From Streptomyces silvae (lineage in GTDB: Bacteria > Actinomycetota > Actinomycetes > Streptomycetales > Streptomycetaceae): 64,000 nt of DNA. The notes under the pieces are model-generated. The model ran no database searches and was not told the DNA's origin. It was given only the letters and a program-made list of their open reading frames with translations. This document shows positions 56,972-64,000 of this stretch, piece by piece. The stretch covers positions 1 to 64,000 of the forward strand of contig NZ_JAERUC010000011.1 in the NCBI RefSeq assembly GCF_016745505.1, in the 5' to 3' direction. The position numbers and the translations under genes were made by a program. Within the stretch, counting starts at the first letter, position 1. Every line of letters starts with the position of its first letter.

Positions 56972-58164
56972 CGCCCGTCGCCCGCCAGCGCGGCGAACGC
57001 CGCCTCGTGCGCGCGCCGCCGCGCCGTGTCCCGTACGAAGATCTCGCGGGCCACCTCCGCGAGGGCCAGCGCCGGGGCGTGCAGGTCGAGGCGGCTGGCC
57101 TCGGCGACCGTCTTCGCCCAGGTCTCCGGGATCGCCTGCTCGCCGTGGAGCGCGCCCGCGAGCGCGCCGCTCATCGTGGCGATGGAGTCGCAGTCGCGGC
57201 CGTAGTTGACCGAGCCGAGCACCGTGCGCCGGTAGTCGCCCTCCCCGACGAGCAGCATGCCGAGCGCGACCGGCAGTTCCTCGATGGAGTGCAGCCGGGA
57301 GGGCCGCCGGGCGCCGAGCGAGGGGTCCCGGTAGTGCGGACCCACCGTGTCGAACGGTGCGACGGCCGCCCGCAGCGGCACCAGCGCGGACTCGAAGTCC
57401 GTGTGCCGGGCGGCCACTTCGCACACCGACTCGATCGCCGACCGGGTGCCGTCCTTGGCCAGGGCCAGCGCCGTCTCCACGACGGAGGCGGGGGTGGCGC
57501 CCGGAACGCAGGCGGCGGCGACACAGGCGGCCAGGACCCCGGCCGCCTCACGGCCGTACGAGGACTGGTGGGCGCCCGCGACATCCAGCGCCTCCGCGTA
57601 CGCGGCCTCCGGATGGGCCGCGTTCACCAGGCCGACCGGGGCCATGTACATCGCCGCCCCGCAGTTGACGATGTTCCCGGAGCCCGCCTCGCGGGGGTCG
57701 GCGTGCCCGTAGTGCAGCCGGGTGACGATCCACTTCTCGGCGAGGAAGATCCGTTGCAGGGGGAGAGCCTCGGCTTCCAGCTCCGGGATCCAGCGGGGCC
57801 GCGACATCAGGTCCGGCACCAGGTGGTCGGCGACGGCGTAGGCGTCGAGGTGGCCGCGCACCGTCTCGTACACCCGGACCAGCGCGTGCGTCATCAGGGT
57901 GTCGTCGGTGACGTGCCCGTCGCCCTTGTGGTACGGGGCGATGGGGCGGGCGGTGCGCCAGTCGTCGCCGTACCAGGGCCCGACGATCCCGGTCACCCGG
58001 CCGCCGTGGCGCTCGGCGATCTGCTCGGGTGTCCAGCCCTCGACGGGGCCGCCGAGCGCGTCCCCCACGGCCGCGCCGACGAGGGCTCCGGTGACGCGTT
58101 CATCCAGGGTGAGCGTCGTGGTGGTCGTGCCGGCCGCGGGCGGTGCGGATGTTTTGTGTGCCAT
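56968..58164 (-). CDS. ADP-ribosylglycohydrolase family protein, copy 2
   Basis: 398 aa. Core motifs GALVGAAVGDALGGPVEG, GHVTDDTLMTHAL and NYGRDCDSIATMSGALAG are all present, which is the complete di-metal site. ATG at 58164 (MAHKTSAPP) is my choice; a GTG at 58179 is the other option. Either start lies inside the previous gene, giving an overlap of 65-80 bases, much longer than at the other junctions. Confidence 0.9.
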   Translation of the reverse strand: MAHKTSAPPAAGTTTTTLTLDERVTGALVGAAVGDALGGPVEGWTPEQIAERHGGRVTGIVGPWYGDDWRTARPIAPYHKGDGHVTDDTLMTHALVRVYETVRGHLDAYAVADHLVPDLMSRPRWIPELEAEALPLQRIFLAEKWIVTRLHYGHADPREAGSGNIVNCGAAMYMAPVGLVNAAHPEAAYAEALDVAGAHQSSYGREAAGVLAACVAAACVPGATPASVVETALALAKDGTRSAIESVCEVAARHTDFESALVPLRAAVAPFDTVGPHYRDPSLGARRPSRLHSIEELPVALGMLLVGEGDYRRTVLGSVNYGRDCDSIATMSGALAGALHGEQAIPETWAKTVAEASRLDLHAPALALAEVAREIFVRDTARRRAHEAAFAALAGDGR

Positions 58165-59419
58165 GTCGGAATTGTCCACCCGGGGTGGCCGGTTCCGTGG
58201 CTGCCAGCCGCCCGGCGAGTTCGATGAGGTCCGTACCGGCGAACAGGGGCAGCGCGCACCCGGCCAGCGTCCGGCAGGCCTCCCGCCAGCCCTCGGGCAC
58301 GGTGGCCGTCCCGCCCAGCGCCCCGGTCAGCGCCCCGGCCAGCGCGGGCGCCGAGTCGGCGACCCGGGAGAGGCAGGCCGCGGCGGGGACGGCCTGGGCG
58401 AACTCGCCCCGGGCGGCGGTCGTCAGGGCGAGGGCGACCGGCACGGTCTCGGCGGCGGCGATCCCGTAGCTGTAGACGTGGTCCACGATCTGGTGCTCCA
58501 GCACGGGCACGAGCGCGAAGGCACCCGCCGCCTCGTCCGCGAACTCCCGGGCCAGCCGCACGGCGTGGACGGCGTTGCGGGCGATCTCGGTGCCCTCGGG
58601 CAGCTGGTCGAGCGCCGCGTTCACCACCGTGTCGACGTCGGACCCGGCGAGGGCCTCGGCGACCGCGGCGGCGAGGGCCCGCGCGCCGTGCACCCCGTCA
58701 CCGTCCTGGGTGTACCGGGCGTCGAACTCGGCGAGCCCGGCCGCCGCCGCCGGATCACCCGGGTGGACGACGGCGAGCACGGCGGCCCGCACACAGGCCG
58801 CGTCGTCGAAGTAGTGCGGGTTGTCGTGCCCGGTGGCGGGCGGACGCAGCCCGGCGGCCAGATTGCCGAGCCCGGACCGTACGGAGATCCGCGCCCGCAG
58901 CGGAAGGACGGCCGACTCGACCTCGGGCGCCCGGGCGCTCGCGGCGGCGACCTTCGCCGCCAGCGCGTTCCACGACCGGTCGATCGCGTCCCGCATCCGG
59001 TGGCCGGGGGAGAGGCCGGGCGCGTGGTCGGCCGCGGCGGCCAGCACGGTCCGGGCGGCGAACGCGGCCCACTCGGCGTCGTCGGACGGGCCGAGCCGCA
59101 GCGGTTCCGGCGGCTGGTTCAGGGCGATGGGCACGGGGAGCGTCGTCGTCGCGTTCTGCTCGGCGAAGGTGTCCAGCTCCCGGGTGAGCCGCCGCGTCCA
59201 CTCCGGCATCCGGGCCGCCCGGTGCCTGGCTGCCGGCCACCCGGCCGCGTCCCCGGCGGCCAGCCCGAGCAGCAGCCCCTCGATCCTGGCCCGCCTGCCC
59301 GGTGCGCCACGGCCCCCGCCGTCGGCCACCGGCTCCGAGGTGATCCGGATGGCCACGTGCGGGCCGGACTCCGCCGGTGCGGTGGGCACGCCCCGCGCGG
59401 GGCGGCGGTCGGCGGTCAC
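58100..59419 (-). CDS. ADP-ribosylglycohydrolase family protein, copy 3 (altered metal site)
   Basis: 439 aa. The first motifs are recognisable (GLLLGLAAGDAAGWP and GPSDDAEWAAFAA), but the C-terminal metal motif reads SRVADSAPALAGAL, where the paralogues have GRDADT or GRDCDS: the first Asp of the DxD pair is Val. Catalysis may be reduced or changed. GTG at 59419 overlaps the copy 4 stop (GTGA). A C-terminal His/Arg-rich tail runs over the start of copy 2. Confidence 0.87.
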   Translation of the reverse strand: MTADRRPARGVPTAPAESGPHVAIRITSEPVADGGGRGAPGRRARIEGLLLGLAAGDAAGWPAARHRAARMPEWTRRLTRELDTFAEQNATTTLPVPIALNQPPEPLRLGPSDDAEWAAFAARTVLAAAADHAPGLSPGHRMRDAIDRSWNALAAKVAAASARAPEVESAVLPLRARISVRSGLGNLAAGLRPPATGHDNPHYFDDAACVRAAVLAVVHPGDPAAAAGLAEFDARYTQDGDGVHGARALAAAVAEALAGSDVDTVVNAALDQLPEGTEIARNAVHAVRLAREFADEAAGAFALVPVLEHQIVDHVYSYGIAAAETVPVALALTTAARGEFAQAVPAAACLSRVADSAPALAGALTGALGGTATVPEGWREACRTLAGCALPLFAGTDLIELAGRLAATEPATPGGQFRHGTQNIRTARGRHDHHDAHPG

Positions 59420-60495
59420 CGGGCGTCCTGCCGGACACCGGAGGCCGCGGTGGCCGGCGGCCCCGGCGGGTCCTCGCCCTCGTCCGGGGTCAGCAGCTCC
59501 GCGATGTCCAGGACGTGGTAGCCCCGCATCGACGGCAGACAGCTGCCCCGCACCGGGCCGATCGCCGCCGCCCAGTCCCGGGGGATCGCCGACGCCCCGT
59601 GCAGGGCGCCGGCCAGCGCCCCCGCCACGGCCGCCGTGGTGTCGGCGTCCCGCCCCATGTTCACGGCCGTCAGCACCGCCGTACGGAAGTCACCGCGCGC
59701 CGCGGTCAGCGCGCCGAAGGCCAGGCCCACCGCCTCCGGCGCCAGATCCGTCCACGGGTAGCCGCCGATCACCACCGCGGACCGCACCGCACGCTCGGTG
59801 GCCAGCCGGTCCGGGTACGAGCGCTGCGCCGCCGTGACCGCGCGGCGCAGCGAGCGGGCCGTCCAGGAGTCCATCGGCACGACCGAGAGCGCGGCGGCGA
59901 TCACCGAGGCGAGCCCCGCACCCACCATCGCGGCCGCCACCCCCGCCGCGACCGCCTGGCCGCCGTAGATGCCCTCCCCGTCATGGCTGACCCGCCCGTC
60001 CACCGCCACCAGACGGGCGGCCTCGTCGGGACGCCCCGCCGCGAACACCCCGAACGGCGCCGCCCGCATCGCGAGACCGTCGCTCCAGGCGTGCCGGTGC
60101 TGCGCCGAGATCGGGGCGGCCAGACCGCGCCGCAGATTCTCCAGCGTCCCGCGCTCACTGAACCCCGCGCCCCGGAACGGGCCCTCGTCCAGATCGGCGA
60201 TCCAGTGGTGCCAGGCCCGTTCGACATGCGAGACGGTCAGCGCCGAGCCGTGCCTGGCCAGCAGCAGCCCCGAGAAGATCGCGTACTCGGTGTCGTCGGT
60301 GCCCGCCGGATCGTCACTGACGAAGCCCTCGATACGGCCCCAGCGGCGGCGGATCTCCGACGGACGCAGATTCTCCGCCGGCGCTCCGAGCGCGTCCCCC
60401 ACCGCGAGCCCCAGCAGTGCTCCCCGCGCCCGGTCACCCGTGTCCGTGGCCGCACCGTCCGTGTCCGTCCCCGCACCGTCCGCCATGATCTCCAT
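59416..60495 (-). CDS. ADP-ribosylglycohydrolase family protein, copy 4
   Basis: 359 aa, first gene of the seven-gene operon. Full motif set: GALLGLAVGDALGAPAEN, GTDDTEYAIFSG and NMGRDADTTAAVAGALAG. ATG at 60495 is favoured by GAAGGG about 8 nt upstream; an ATG nine bases later is possible. The operon promoter must lie in 60496-60718. No regulator gene adjoins it in this window. Confidence 0.9.
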   Translation of the reverse strand: MEIMADGAGTDTDGAATDTGDRARGALLGLAVGDALGAPAENLRPSEIRRRWGRIEGFVSDDPAGTDDTEYAIFSGLLLARHGSALTVSHVERAWHHWIADLDEGPFRGAGFSERGTLENLRRGLAAPISAQHRHAWSDGLAMRAAPFGVFAAGRPDEAARLVAVDGRVSHDGEGIYGGQAVAAGVAAAMVGAGLASVIAAALSVVPMDSWTARSLRRAVTAAQRSYPDRLATERAVRSAVVIGGYPWTDLAPEAVGLAFGALTAARGDFRTAVLTAVNMGRDADTTAAVAGALAGALHGASAIPRDWAAAIGPVRGSCLPSMRGYHVLDIAELLTPDEGEDPPGPPATAASGVRQDAR

Positions 60496-60559
60496 CGTGC
60501 CGACCCTTCGCTCCCACCCGGAACAACCGGATAGGGGAGGGTTCCCCGATCGGGCCGAA

Positions 60560-60570
60560 GAGAGGCTCTC
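60560..60570. promoter_or_regulatory. small palindrome in the divergent promoter region
   Basis: GAGAG and CTCTC around one base, 65 bp upstream of the first hydrolase gene. A possible operator for the ADP-ribosylglycohydrolase operon or the divergent transporter; short enough to be chance. Confidence 0.25.
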
Positions 60571-60620
60571 ATTTCGTACAGATCGGCCGCCTGGGTGACG
60601 CGCTCAGAGCAGGTAAGTTC

Positions 60621-60649
60621 GGCCTTCCTTGCTGGCGGGAGGCCTTTTT
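60621..60649 (+). terminator. hairpin plus T-tract upstream of the VIT1-type gene
   Basis: GGCCTTCC (60621-60628) pairs with GGGAGGCC (60637-60644), including one G-T pair, followed by TTTTT (60645-60649). This is a proper intrinsic-terminator shape, yet no plus-strand gene precedes it. It may be an attenuator in the leader of the transporter gene at 60719, or end a short RNA. Confidence 0.55.
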
Positions 60650-60718
60650 CGTGCGTACTTTCGACTGTGCGGAGCGGAGGAGGATCTCTCGGGGCCGCTC
60701 CCGGAGAAGGGGAGAGCT

Positions 60719-61450
60719 GTGTCCATCATCGAGACCGACGCCGTACTGCACGAGGCCCACCGCGACAACCACACGCACCGTGACGTCAACGGCGGCTGGC
60801 TGCGCCCCGCGGTGTTCGGCGCCATGGACGGTCTCGTCTCCAACCTCGCCCTGATGACGGGCGTCGCCGGAGGGGCGGTCTCCCAGCAGACCATCGTCAT
60901 CACCGGCCTGGCCGGGCTCGCCGCCGGGGCGTTCTCGATGGCCGCGGGGGAGTACACCTCCGTCGCCTCGCAGCGCGAGCTCGTCGAGGCCGAGCTCGCC
61001 GTCGAGCGGCGTGAGCTGCGCAAACACCCCAAGGACGAGATGCGTGAGCTCGCCGCGCTCTACGAGTCCCGGGGGGTCGAGCCCGCGCTCGCCCAGGAAG
61101 TCGCACGCCAGCTTTCCAGGGACCCGGAGCAGGCGCTGGAGATACACGCCCGCGAGGAGCTGGGCATCGACCCGGGCGACCTGCCCTCGCCCCTCGTCGC
61201 CGCGCTGTCCTCCTTCGGCGCCTTCGCGCTGGGCGCCCTGCTGCCCGTACTGCCCTACCTGCTCGGCGCCACCGTCATGTGGCCCGCCGTGCTGCTCGCC
61301 CTGGCCGGCCTGTTCGGGTGCGGCGCGGTGGTGGCCCGGGTGACGGCGCGGACCTGGTGGTTCAGCGGACTGCGCCAACTGGTCCTCGGCGGGGCCGCCG
61401 CGGCGATCACGTACGGCCTGGGCTCACTGTTCGGTGTGGCCGTCGGCTGA
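60719..61450 (+). CDS. VIT1/CCC1 family metal transporter
   Basis: 243 aa, related to vacuolar iron/manganese transporters. Features are RPAVFGAMDGLVSNLALMTG, GAFSMAAGEYTSVASQ, the cytoplasmic Glu-rich helix (RELVEAELAVERRELRK) and three C-terminal membrane helices. Expected to move Fe2+ or Mn2+ across the membrane; the direction in bacteria is usually export. GTG at 60719 behind AGGGGAG. The upstream hairpin could make expression conditional. Confidence 0.9.
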   Translation: MSIIETDAVLHEAHRDNHTHRDVNGGWLRPAVFGAMDGLVSNLALMTGVAGGAVSQQTIVITGLAGLAAGAFSMAAGEYTSVASQRELVEAELAVERRELRKHPKDEMRELAALYESRGVEPALAQEVARQLSRDPEQALEIHAREELGIDPGDLPSPLVAALSSFGAFALGALLPVLPYLLGATVMWPAVLLALAGLFGCGAVVARVTARTWWFSGLRQLVLGGAAAAITYGLGSLFGVAVG

Positions 61451-61477
61451 GCCCCGGCGGGGGAGACCGCGAGAGTG

Positions 61478-61527
61478 GGGATGCCCGTGGGAACCCGGCC
61501 GCCGTGCCGGGATTTCACGGGCATCCC
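61478..61527 (+). terminator. 12-bp perfect hairpin after the VIT1-type gene
   Basis: GGGATGCCCGTG (61478-61489) pairs exactly with CACGGGCATCCC (61516-61527), with a smaller CCCGGC/GCCGGG stem inside. There is no T-tract. Likely terminator of the transporter gene. Confidence 0.7.
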
Positions 61528-61535
61528 GCCGTGTT

Positions 61536-61570
61536 GTCACCGGTGTGACGTACGTCTTGACGCACGTCAC
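61536..61570. promoter_or_regulatory. cluster of GTCAC/GTGAC inverted half-sites
   Basis: GTCAC at 61536-61540, GTGACGT at 61545-61551 and ACGTCAC at 61564-61570 create nested palindromes. It is a good operator candidate for gltB, about 335 bp upstream of its start, or for an unseen promoter. Regulator unknown. Confidence 0.45.
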
Positions 61571-61826
61571 TGGGCGGATGGGGTAAGGCCGCCGTAAAAT
61601 GAGACGCTATGCAGTGCTACACATAAGTAGCCGTTACCCGGCGGTTTCGAATCCATGACCGCTGGGCAAGAGCCGTAGACACTCGCGGGCAACGACGCCT
61701 GCTCTCTGCGGTCTCCCCGGACGGTGGTCCACAAGGATCCGTTCGATCATGACCCACCCGCACCGCGACTCCGTGGTGTCCGCATGTTGGAACACTCTTT
61801 CCGCTTTTTGAGAAGCGTTCCATCAT

Positions 61827-61842
61827 GTAACCTGCACGAAAT
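61827..61842 (+). promoter_or_regulatory. GlnR-box-like site upstream of gltB
   Basis: GTAAC-CTGCAC-GAAAT fits the gTnAC-n6-GaAAC pattern of GlnR boxes at all but one position. It lies 63 bp before the gltB start, so GlnR could act here. Not proven for this gene. Confidence 0.45.
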
Positions 61843-61904
61843 TTCGCAGAGGGCCAGCGTCGTCCCTCGGCACAGCACATGCCACGACGACGACGGGAGA
61901 GCCG

Positions 61905-64000
61905 ATGCGTTCCGACGCCTGGTCGCCCATGGACGGTCGCCCTGTCCAGCAGGGGATGTACGACCCCCGTAACGAGCACGACGCCTGTGGTGTCGGGTTC
62001 GTGGCCACTCTGACCGGTGTGGCCAGCCATGAGCTGGTCGAGCAGGCGCTGACCGTACTGCGCAACCTCGAACACCGCGGCGCCACAGGATCCGAGCCCG
62101 ACTCGGGTGACGGCGCCGGCATTCTCCTCCAGGTGCCCGACGCCTTCCTCCGCGAAGAGGCCGGCTTCGAGCTCCCCGAGGCCGGCTCCTACGCCGTGGG
62201 CATCGCCTTCCTCCCCGCGGACGACTCCACCGACTCCGTCAAGCAGATCGAGAAGATCGCCGCCGAAGAGGGCCTCGACGTCCTCGGCTGGCGCCAGGTC
62301 CCGGTCACGCCCGACATCCTCGGCAGCGGCGCCCGCGCCACGATGCCCGAATTCCGCCAGCTGATCGTCGCCGACGGTGAGAGCACCGGCATCGTCCTGG
62401 ACCGCAAGGCCTTCGTCCTGCGCAAGCGCGCCGAGCGTGAGGCCGGGGTGTACTTCCCCTCGCTCTCCGCACGCACGATCGTCTACAAGGGCATGCTCAC
62501 CACCGGGCAGCTGGAGCCGTTCTTCCCGGACCTCTCCGACCGCCGCTTCGCCACCGCGGTCGCGCTGGTCCACTCCCGCTTCTCCACCAACACCTTCCCG
62601 AGCTGGCCGCTCGCCCACCCGTACCGCTTCGTCGCGCACAACGGCGAGATCAACACGGTCAAGGGCAACCGCAACTGGATGAAGGCCCGCGAGTCCCAGC
62701 TCGCCTCCAGCCTCTTCGGCGAGGCGCAGCTCGACCGGATCTTCCCCGTCTGCACCCCCGACGCCTCCGACTCCGCCTCCTTCGACGAGGTCCTGGAGCT
62801 GCTCCACCTCGGCGGCCGCTCGCTGCCGCACTCGGTGCTGATGATGGTCCCCGAGGCATGGGAGAACCACGCCTCGATGGACCCGGCCCGCCGCGCCTTC
62901 TACCAGTACCACTCCACGATGATGGAGCCCTGGGACGGCCCGGCCTGCGTCACCTTCACCGACGGCGTCCAGGTCGGCGCGGTCCTCGACCGCAACGGTC
63001 TGCGCCCCGGCCGCTACTGGGTCACCGACGACGGCCTCGTCGTCCTCTCCTCCGAGGTCGGCGTCCTCGACATCGACCCGGCCAAGGTGGTCCGCAAGGG
63101 CCGCCTCCAGCCCGGCCGCATGTTCCTCGTGGACACCGCCGAGCACCGCATCATCGAGGACGACGAGATCAAGGCGTCCCTGGCCGCCGAGAACCCGTAC
63201 CAGGAGTGGCTGGAAACCGGCGAGATCGAGCTCGAGGACCTCCCCGAGCGCGAGCACATCGTCCACACCCACGCCTCGGTCACCCGCCGCCAGCAGACCT
63301 TCGGCTACACCGAGGAGGAGCTCCGCGTCCTCCTCGCCCCGATGGCCCGCACCGCCGGCGAACCCCTCGGCTCCATGGGCACCGACTCGCCGATCGCCGC
63401 GCTCTCCGAGCGCCCCCGGCTGCTCTTCGACTACTTCACCCAGCTCTTCGCCCAGGTCACCAACCCGCCGCTGGACGCCATCCGCGAGGAGCTCGTCACC
63501 TCGCTGCGCTCCACGCTCGGCCCCCAGGGGAACATCCTGGAGCCGACCGCCGCCGCCTGCCGCGCGGTCACGCTGCCCTTCCCGGTGATCGACAACGACG
63601 AGCTGGCCAAGCTCATACACATCAACGCCGACGGCGACATGCCGGGAATGAAGGCCGCGACCCTCTCCGGCCTCTACCGCGTCAGCGGCGGCGGCGACGC
63701 CCTCGCCGCCCGGATCGAGCAGATCACCGCCGAGGTCGACGCCGCCATAGAGGACGGCGCCCGCCTCATCGTCCTGTCCGACCGGCACTCCGACGCCGAG
63801 CACGCGCCGATCCCCTCGCTGCTGCTCACCTCGGCCGTCCACCACCACCTCATCCGCACCAAGCAGCGCACCCAGGTGGGCCTGCTGGTCGAGGCCGGCG
63901 ACGTCCGCGAGGTCCACCACGTCGCGCTCCTCATCGGGTACGGCGCCGCCGCCGTCAACCCGTACCTCGCCATGGAGTCCGTCGAGGACCTCGTCCGCGC
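61905..64000 (+). CDS. gltB: glutamate synthase large subunit (partial, cut by window end)
   Basis: Makes glutamate from glutamine and 2-oxoglutarate. Only the first 698 codons are present. C28 in HDACGVGF is the N-terminal nucleophile exposed after removal of a 27-residue propeptide, as in other GltB. The class II amidotransferase part ([28 protein letters not shown]) covers the N-terminal 400 residues, followed by the central domain. ATG at 61905 behind GGGAGAG; an ATG eight codons later is a weaker choice. gltD would be expected downstream, beyond the window. Confidence 0.97.
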   Translation, partial: MRSDAWSPMDGRPVQQGMYDPRNEHDACGVGFVATLTGVASHELVEQALTVLRNLEHRGATGSEPDSGDGAGILLQVPDAFLREEAGFELPEAGSYAVGIAFLPADDSTDSVKQIEKIAAEEGLDVLGWRQVPVTPDILGSGARATMPEFRQLIVADGESTGIVLDRKAFVLRKRAEREAGVYFPSLSARTIVYKGMLTTGQLEPFFPDLSDRRFATAVALVHSRFSTNTFPSWPLAHPYRFVAHNGEINTVKGNRNWMKARESQLASSLFGEAQLDRIFPVCTPDASDSASFDEVLELLHLGGRSLPHSVLMMVPEAWENHASMDPARRAFYQYHSTMMEPWDGPACVTFTDGVQVGAVLDRNGLRPGRYWVTDDGLVVLSSEVGVLDIDPAKVVRKGRLQPGRMFLVDTAEHRIIEDDEIKASLAAENPYQEWLETGEIELEDLPEREHIVHTHASVTRRQQTFGYTEEELRVLLAPMARTAGEPLGSMGTDSPIAALSERPRLLFDYFTQLFAQVTNPPLDAIREELVTSLRSTLGPQGNILEPTAAACRAVTLPFPVIDNDELAKLIHINADGDMPGMKAATLSGLYRVSGGGDALAARIEQITAEVDAAIEDGARLIVLSDRHSDAEHAPIPSLLLTSAVHHHLIRTKQRTQVGLLVEAGDVREVHHVALLIGYGAAAVNPYLAMESVEDLVR

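Larger units (their letters stand above)
61451..61904 (+). other. gene-free region between the VIT1-type gene and gltB
   Basis: 454 bp that holds a long hairpin (61478-61527), a cluster of GTCAC/GTGAC half-sites (61536-61570) and a GlnR-box-like site (61827-61842), all listed separately. A TAAAAT hexamer near 61595 could be a -10 box. I found no ORF with codon bias. Confidence 0.6.

Noticed and set aside
1..64000. tRNA, rRNA, insertion sequences, phage or origin
   Set aside because: Reading both strands I saw no tRNA-like CCA or TTCRA pattern in gene-free gaps, no transposase motifs and no DnaA-box cluster. A dedicated scan was not possible.

Overview
The window is very GC-rich (G or C dominates third codon positions), gene-dense, uses many GTG starts, and has many translationally coupled junctions of the ATGA and GTGA type. 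The gene content and order (ileS, lspA, rluD, dnaE, the his cluster with priA, hisI-trpE, trpC-trpM-trpB-trpA, lgt, gltB) match the core chromosome of Streptomyces. The arrangement resembles the SCO2026 to SCO2076 stretch of S. coelicolor as I remember it; no alignment was run. I saw no insertion sequence, phage gene, CRISPR array, rRNA or tRNA.

Left part (1-19140): ileS on the minus strand sits behind a translational T-box leader and encodes a type-2 IleRS with a swapped GxHH signature. Facing it are a lysine-rich DksA/TraR-type protein, lspA, rluD, an acetyltransferase and a CPA1 antiporter. An MscS channel, a dienelactone-hydrolase-like protein, a PhoD phosphatase, a thioredoxin-fold membrane protein, an unknown membrane protein, a DUF2252 protein and the replicative polymerase dnaE follow.

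Middle (19141-34660): a small Lys/Gln-rich protein, a NYN-domain protein, an ABC exporter pair with a membrane partner, a CsbD-like protein, a canonical DksA/TraR finger protein, and an operon containing a YbaK-type deacylase, a LON-domain protein and a helical-repeat protein. A large beta-helix/membrane protein lies divergent from the histidine operon. That operon is hisD-hisC-hisB-small membrane protein-hisH-priA-ridA-hisF, and almost every junction overlaps. PriA is expected to serve both histidine and tryptophan synthesis, and no separate trpF is visible.

Right-middle (34661-52690): a secreted cutinase/PET-hydrolase-type enzyme, an alpha/beta hydrolase, a large LuxR-family regulator with an altered Walker A, a PucR-type regulator, an intergenic 35-36 bp tandem repeat array, a sodium/solute symporter, a TIGR03085 protein, hisI-trpE and associated small membrane proteins, trpC-trpM-trpB-trpA, a second thioredoxin-fold membrane protein and lgt.

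Right end (52691-64000): a seven-gene minus-strand operon read from 60495 down to 52703. It encodes four ADP-ribosylglycohydrolase (DraG/ARH) family paralogues, a ribokinase-family kinase, a CaiB/BaiF CoA-transferase and a CitE-like lyase, almost all coupled by 4-nt overlaps. This is the most unusual gene set in the window. A VIT1/CCC1-type transporter and the start of gltB (cut by the window end) complete it.
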